Below are positions 59,564 to 64,000 of a stretch of DNA of 64,000 nucleotides, piece after piece. The DNA comes from Arctopsyche grandis (taxonomy: Eukaryota > Arthropoda > Insecta > Trichoptera > Hydropsychidae). The stretch's first letter is position 1, and each line of letters opens with the position of its first letter. A program made the position numbers and the translations under genes. The notes under the pieces were generated by a model. It had not been told where the DNA came from. It ran no database searches and saw only the letters and a program-made list of their open reading frames with translations. Where the stretch lies: contig NC_135364.1 of NCBI RefSeq assembly GCF_051622035.1, positions 21,727,001 through 21,791,000 on the forward strand, in the 5' to 3' direction.

Positions 59564-60547
59564 TATTGAAATGCGACGAAATCAAACAAAGGAAAAAATG
59601 GACGCGGGAAAAAACAAAATGGACGTTGACGACCAAAAAAAATAGCAACAACAACAGAAAAATGCTAATTACGACCAACCTGGATTCGACGACGTTGGAA
59701 GACCAGCTCTGAAGACATCCGGCTCGAAGGACCAAATGTACAGACTCCAGGGATGTTCAACTCGAGAGCACCCCCGAAGTCGGTTTTCTGAGATAGCTAG
59801 TGGTAAGCGTGGGCGGGGCTGGTTTCCTCAAGGTGCCTTCCTTCGTCGTCGGTGGTCTGGTCTCTGCTGATGTCGGCTGCTCTGCTATGTCCCTTTCTCC
59901 TTCGTAATGTGCGTGGGATGCGTGATGTGGAAAAAGGGAGGAAATTGTATAATAATAAAAACAGGTTGTAATTCTGTTTGTATGGTGACTGTATTTTATA
60001 TATGTATAAATACAGAGAATAAGCAGGGGGGGGGGGGAGTCCGTCGTGAAATTAGCGCGCACGTGTTCGAGAGGTTATGATAACCTCACTCCTCACGTGA
60101 CTACGTGATCTGACTTCGACGAAGAAAGACCAGGATTTCCTCACTTCTCACCGGACGTATACTGAAGCTGTACTTCCAGTATCGTCTGCCGATCCAGGCT
60201 GAGCTGATCGGGACTCGGTGGTGGGAACAAACTCGGTAGCGAACAGAGATGTTCACTCGACCGAAGCGGAAAACGAATAGGAGGCGGGGACGCGCGCTCG
60301 GCGCCGATCTCCCTCCAAAAAGGCTCCTTTGGTCGTAACGCCACGAAAGCTGACCATGAAGACTTGGTCGGAACAATCTCATTTAAAAAAGCATTTGTTG
60401 AGCAATATTTAGGCATTTTTCTGTATAGCAATTTTCCCACGACAGGAGATCCATGCGAGCGATTTTCGTAGCGGCGGTTATCCTGGTAGCGATTCACATT
60501 TGGGATGTAACCCGTTTATTGACAAAAATAGACTAAAAAAAAAACCT

Positions 60548-60640
60548 TGGTTCGGTGATTATTCCGTAAAAAGTGATCTCGCGCACGTCACTTAAATTTC
60601 GATCACGGAACATCTGGCACCCAAAAACTCCATCAGTCAC
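60548..60640 (-). repeat. Dispersed repeat family C, diverged copy 4
   Basis: On the minus strand it matches TTCCGTTATAGAGATTTCAG and CAATAATCACTGAACC-type words of 49450-49660, with extra changes. Confidence 0.5.
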
Positions 60641-61250
60641 GCTAAAACCGTGCGTTTTAACGTAGCTATGGAGACGTACCGCGTAATATTGAAACAATTT
60701 ATTTATTCGTAAAGGCGCTTCTATTATTATAACATTTCTCTGGCTATGACAGGTTGTATATGTATCTACGGTCATTAATTAGAGCATTATAGTTTAATCG
60801 ATATAGGACAAGTTTCTTTTTTCTTTAGTGTAATTAATTTTCTTTAGTGTAATAGTGAACATTCAAAAGCCAGCGCCTTGTCCATACAAACGTATTACAC
60901 TTCTCCCTTCCTCAATTATGGTACTAGAGAAATTATTTTTTAATATTCTATAGATATCTACCATTGGCATGTTATTTTTATAGGACCTAGGAGCCGCCAA
61001 ACATCTATAAAATCGTATCTTTTTTACACCCACGAAAAGAGTCCAGCGTGCTAATTTAACTTTTGATTTTTAAAAACTACGACCACAAAAACATAGAAAA
61101 TATCTTTCTCATACCGATGATGAAATTTTTTTTAAAATTGGTCCAGTTTCGGAGGAGAAAACTGGAGAATACGAAACCTCGATTTTGTCGATTTAAAATA
61201 GGTATTATCTTTTCGAGGCGCAACTGTCGCATTCACTCAATATATATCAT
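60641..61250. other. Spacer without recognised features
   Basis: AT-rich. A direct repeat of TTTCTTTAGTGTAAT occurs at about 60819 and 60840. No gene seen. Confidence 0.4.
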
Positions 61251-61795
61251 CATCATCATTTACAGCCATTCGCCATCCACTGCTGGATGAAGGCCTCTCC
61301 AACACGCTTCCACTCGTCTCTTTTTTGCGCAACACTCATCCATCTCATTCCACACATTTTCCTAATTTCGTTCACCCATCTTCCTTGCGGTCTTCCTTTT
61401 ACTCTTTTGCCTTCTCTCGGGTACCATTCAAGCACTTCTTTTGTCCACCTTTCGTCCATCCTCCTAGCTACGTGACCCGCCCATTGCCATTTTAATCTCT
61501 TCACTCTATCCACTATGTCCACTACCCTTGTCATACTTCTCACCCACGTGTTACGCTTTCTGTCTTTCCTCGTTATGCCAAGCATACAGCGTTCCATACT
61601 TCTTTGAGTGCATTGGATTTTATTTAGCATCTTGGCTTTCAGTGTCCAAGTTTCACATCCATACGTCATCACTGGCAAAACGCATTGATCAAAGATCTTT
61701 TTCTTCAGGCAGAGTGGCATTTTTGCATAAATATTCTGAATATTCTGCATTCGCAATTTTTTGGCAACGATTGTCGTGCGCACGATGGCAATTTG
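61245..61795 (-). mobile_element. 5'-truncated RTE-type non-LTR retrotransposon (3' end)
   Basis: The minus strand holds 175 codons (61783-61256) of the C-terminal part of an RTE-like endonuclease/reverse transcriptase: KKKIFDQCVLPVMTYGCETW, QRSMERCMLGITRKDR, LKWQWAGHVARRMDERW. It stops at TGA and is followed at once by a short (ATG)n tail, as expected for RTE. The rest of the element is missing upstream. Confidence 0.88.
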
Positions 61796-61799
61796 CGGA

Positions 61800-62244
61800 A
61801 TAATCTATAGGGCGGTTTAAAGGTTTGGACCGTTTCCCGGCCTATGGAAATTCAGTTGTATTTTGAAGAGGATCTTTATTACTCGATTAATACAGGTGTA
61901 TTTATATGTACAGCCAAGTAGGTAGGGGATTCGCTGGAACTAGCCAGGTCGAGTTCCTGAAGCTCACTGGCATCTGGGGACGATGCGCTGGTTTATAAAG
62001 GTGTTGCTTGAGCAATGTGTAGCTGGGCTGGTGAGATAACGTTCTGGAAGATTCCAATGGGGTCGAGGTTTTCTTTGTGTTCTATGTTTGATGCGTAGTT
62101 ACGTAGCTACTTGGGATTTCTCGTGTACTCATGATTGCGTATCTATAGCGAGTCGAATCGCCTTTATGGGTAAGCTGGACGAAGTATTTCGGCCACGGCT
62201 GACTTTAGTGTACGAGAACAGGACGCGATGATGTCATTTGTACA
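61800..62244 (-). mobile_element. Probable solo LTR, left edge uncertain
   Basis: On the minus strand it begins TGTACAAATGAC, has a TTTATAAACC box (about 61993), an AATAAAG poly(A) signal (about 61880-61890) and a C-rich end with GGCCGGGAAACGG. This order is LTR-like. No partner LTR or clear target duplication was found. Confidence 0.45.
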
Positions 62245-62668
62245 TATTGGCTACGTCCACACTACCGATATCTGCACCCGATATTTGTGAACCTATAAAC
62301 AGTAAATATAATTATCACCGAGGGCACAAATGACACTAAGTTATTTTCAAGGTTCTAACAATTTATGCGCTTAAAATTTTTATTATTAATAATTTGAGAT
62401 AAAGATAGAGCTACCAGGTGTTCTGGTATCCGGGTTTGTCCCGGTTTCAAGCCTCTCGACCCGACGTCCCGAAGGGAACTTTCAGGACAGCCAAATGTCT
62501 CAGTTTTCGATAGCTGCTTATTGGTTACGTCCACACTACCGACATTTACGAATTTTTCCATAACCAGTTCCTAAATAGCAACCACAGTTTGCAATATGGG
62601 AACTGGATATGGAAAATTCGAGAATATCGGGGGTAGATATCGAGAATAGTGTGGACGTAGCCATTAAG
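62245..62668. mobile_element. MITE cluster with GGCTACGTCCACACTA ends
   Basis: A 148-bp element at about 62521-62668 has inverted ends TTGG(T)TACGTCCACACTA and TAGTGTGGACGTAGCCA, with inner words GAACTGG and TGGAAAATTCG also paired. A second left end, TTGGCTACGTCCACACTA, occurs at 62248. Between them, 62410-62515 is a GC-richer patch (CAGGTGTTCTGGTATCC) that looks like another MITE. Confidence 0.6.
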
Positions 62669-62894
62669 TTCGATGAGGGAAATAGGTGATATCATCGACC
62701 TAGTTTCGTATGGTACAAGTCGTGCTATATCCCTACAAATCCGTTTATCAAAACACTTCCAGTAAAATACAAGCCTGTAACGAACGGTTTTACGCGCGTT
62801 ATCTGATCTCGCGGTGGGAGATGCAGAGGGCGGATACGTCGTTCTTCTTCCTAGGGTCGGGTTATAGGGAAACGTGAACTAACCTTGGGATTAT

Positions 62895-63421
62895 GGGGGA
62901 TGAACGAATGAGACGACTGGCATGTTAATGCACGTGTTTATTATATGACAGCTGAAGACAGAGTGAGTAGTGGCTCTCCGAACCCAGCCGGGTTGGTCCC
63001 CACTCGCAGGAAGGCAACCAAACTCGACCATGTCGTATAAGCGAGCCGCCACAGGATACAGTTTATATATAGTCGGGGAGGTTCCTGACTGCAAATCGTC
63101 TCGTTGATAACAGCTTCTTTGTGGTCGGGAGCTGGCTCTGCGCTTCGAACCGGTCCACTCGCATCTTACGTTGGCTGGAACTCTTGGGAGGGAGTGATGC
63201 TGCACTCGACCTCACAGCGGTTCTTCAGCAAGATGGCGGATCTCTGAGCCCCGTCTCCCCGTGGAGACGTGCACAGGAGAGGTCCTTCTTCGGCGGGGGA
63301 TGGCGGTAGAGAGATTCGCTCTCGATGCGCGCGCGCCTAGATCGCGCGGTTTTCTGTGTGGCCACTCGAAATAAAGGGCGAGTGCTGCCCTATGGGACGA
63401 TGGGGAGAACGTCGCGTTACA
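62895..63421 (-). mobile_element. LTR-like remnant
   Basis: On the minus strand: start TGTAACGCGACG (63421), a TATATATAAACTG box (about 63070), an AATAAA signal (about 62940) and end CATCCCCCA. The final ~55 bp recur at 55877. No partner LTR, no coding sequence. Confidence 0.45.
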
Positions 63422-64000
63422 AGCCGAAATAAATTGACAGTCGTGGAGCAAAGTGTCATCGCATTTGCGCAATACATAGTTATGGTCGTGGCGACGATTG
63501 GTAGCAGTGTCGTACGTAGTCAGTCTCAATGTCGCCATAAGTGTGTGGGAGCTTGCGTGTGTGTGCGTATGTGTATATGTGTTTTACATAAAACAAAGCG
63601 ATCTTGTGTGTTGACATTTAACGCGGCCATCGTTCTGGCGTTCGATCGGGAAGCGCCCTGGAGCTGACCAGCTCTTCCCAGCCGCGTCTGTCGGCCGCCT
63701 TCCCTCGCCCGGAGGATCGAAAGTCAGCCGCCAGCCGAGTCCCGAGTGACAGTTGCTAGGAGTTGTGTCGGAGTTCGGTGTGTCGAGTGTCGAGTGTCGA
63801 GTGTCGAGTGTCGAGTTTCGAGTGTCAGGTGTCGAAGGGTTCAGGTGAAGGGTGATGCGGCGCGCGTGTGGAGCGGTGCTACTGCACCGGTGCGCCGTCT
63901 TCAGGAACTGTCTGCCTCCGAGGCAACCCCCGAGATTCCCGCACCCCTACCAGAGACTAGTGATAGTTAGCAGTAATAGTGACAGTGAAGAAGGGCGGCT
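63422..64000 (+). promoter_or_regulatory. GC-rich region, possible 5' end of a gene beyond the window
   Basis: CpG-rich DNA that contrasts with the surroundings, with no credible start codon or protein family. It holds a heptamer array GTGTCGA (about six units, 63778-63832). It could be a promoter and 5' UTR exon of a plus-strand gene to the right. Open frames here are low-complexity by-products of the repeat. Confidence 0.35.
63778..63832 (+). repeat. Heptamer tandem repeat (GTGTCGA)n
   Basis: About six near-perfect units, one with a T for G change, followed by a degenerate copy. Confidence 0.85.

Larger units (their letters stand above)
56179..60375 (-). mobile_element. BEL/Pao LTR retrotransposon, pol-deleted, with near-identical LTRs
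   Basis: LTRs 56179-56816 (638 bp) and 59737-60375 (639 bp) differ by one G in a homopolymer as far as I can see. Both have TG...CA ends and the element is flanked by ATCTC on both sides (56174-56178 and 60376-60380). Coding is on the minus strand, so the 5' LTR is the right one. Next to it the minus strand reads TTTGGTCCTTCGAGCCGGAT, the complement of an eukaryotic tRNA-Tyr 3' end. Only gag, protease and a scrap of integrase remain, in 2.9 kb. Confidence 0.93.

Noticed and set aside
61256-61783. A host gene related to craniofacial development protein 2
   Set aside because: That name is often attached to RTE-type reverse transcriptase fragments; the motifs and (ATG)n tail show a retrotransposon end.

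Overview
The window is insect nuclear DNA. It is AT-rich, its genes are split by GT-AG introns, and it contains clear insect orthologues and insect-type transposons. I could not settle the order. The protein-coding genes are ordinary single-copy genes: a C2H2 zinc-finger gene whose 5' exons lie outside the window; neuroglian (L1-type cell adhesion molecule, minus strand, 13 exons, two alternative last exons); an ER DnaJ co-chaperone of the DNAJB11 type (plus, 4 exons, 357 aa); two DUF229 paralogues 8 kb apart (plus); the phosphorylase kinase beta subunit (minus, 18 exons, about 1074 aa, ending in a CAAX box); a LYPLAL1-like acyl-protein thioesterase (plus, 4 exons, 229 aa); and a TTC37/SKI3-like TPR protein (minus, one exon, 1275 aa). 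For the spliced genes I joined exons by hand. The summed coding lengths are multiples of three, which supports the exon models.

Layout: 1-1.6 kb zinc-finger gene; 1.8-6.4 kb AT-rich spacer and probable neuroglian 3' flank with small repeats; 6.46-14.2 kb neuroglian, with a possible promoter near 16.0 kb; 14.7-15.3 kb foldback element; 17.0-19.5 kb 5'-truncated non-LTR retrotransposon; 19.6-20.4 kb solo LTR; 21.4-24.7 kb complete non-coding LTR retrotransposon with 915-bp LTRs; 26.4-27.7 kb DNAJB11-like gene; 31.2-33.2 and 39.2-41.2 kb DUF229 genes with a transposon nest between them; 42.0-49.1 kb phosphorylase kinase beta; 50.3-51.2 kb LYPLAL1-like; 51.5-55.3 kb TTC37-like; 56.2-60.4 kb BEL/Pao retrotransposon that has lost most of pol; 61.2-63.4 kb RTE fragment, LTR remnants and MITEs; 63.4-64.0 kb GC-rich sequence that may be the 5' end of another gene.

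The most unusual part is the mobile DNA. The 21.4-24.7 kb element has a 4-bp target duplication, equal-length LTRs and no gag or pol. Its LTRs carry minisatellites and extra copies of the LTR end plus primer-binding-site sequence. A solo LTR of the same family, with its own perfect 4-bp target duplication, sits inside a hAT element that has a perfect 8-bp target duplication. The BEL/Pao element at 56.2-60.4 kb has LTRs that differ only in one homopolymer, a perfect 5-bp target duplication and a tRNA-Tyr-type primer site, but it encodes only gag and protease joined to a scrap of integrase. The host genes do not form a pathway; what links the region is repeated invasion of introns and spacers by SINEs, MITEs and LTR elements.
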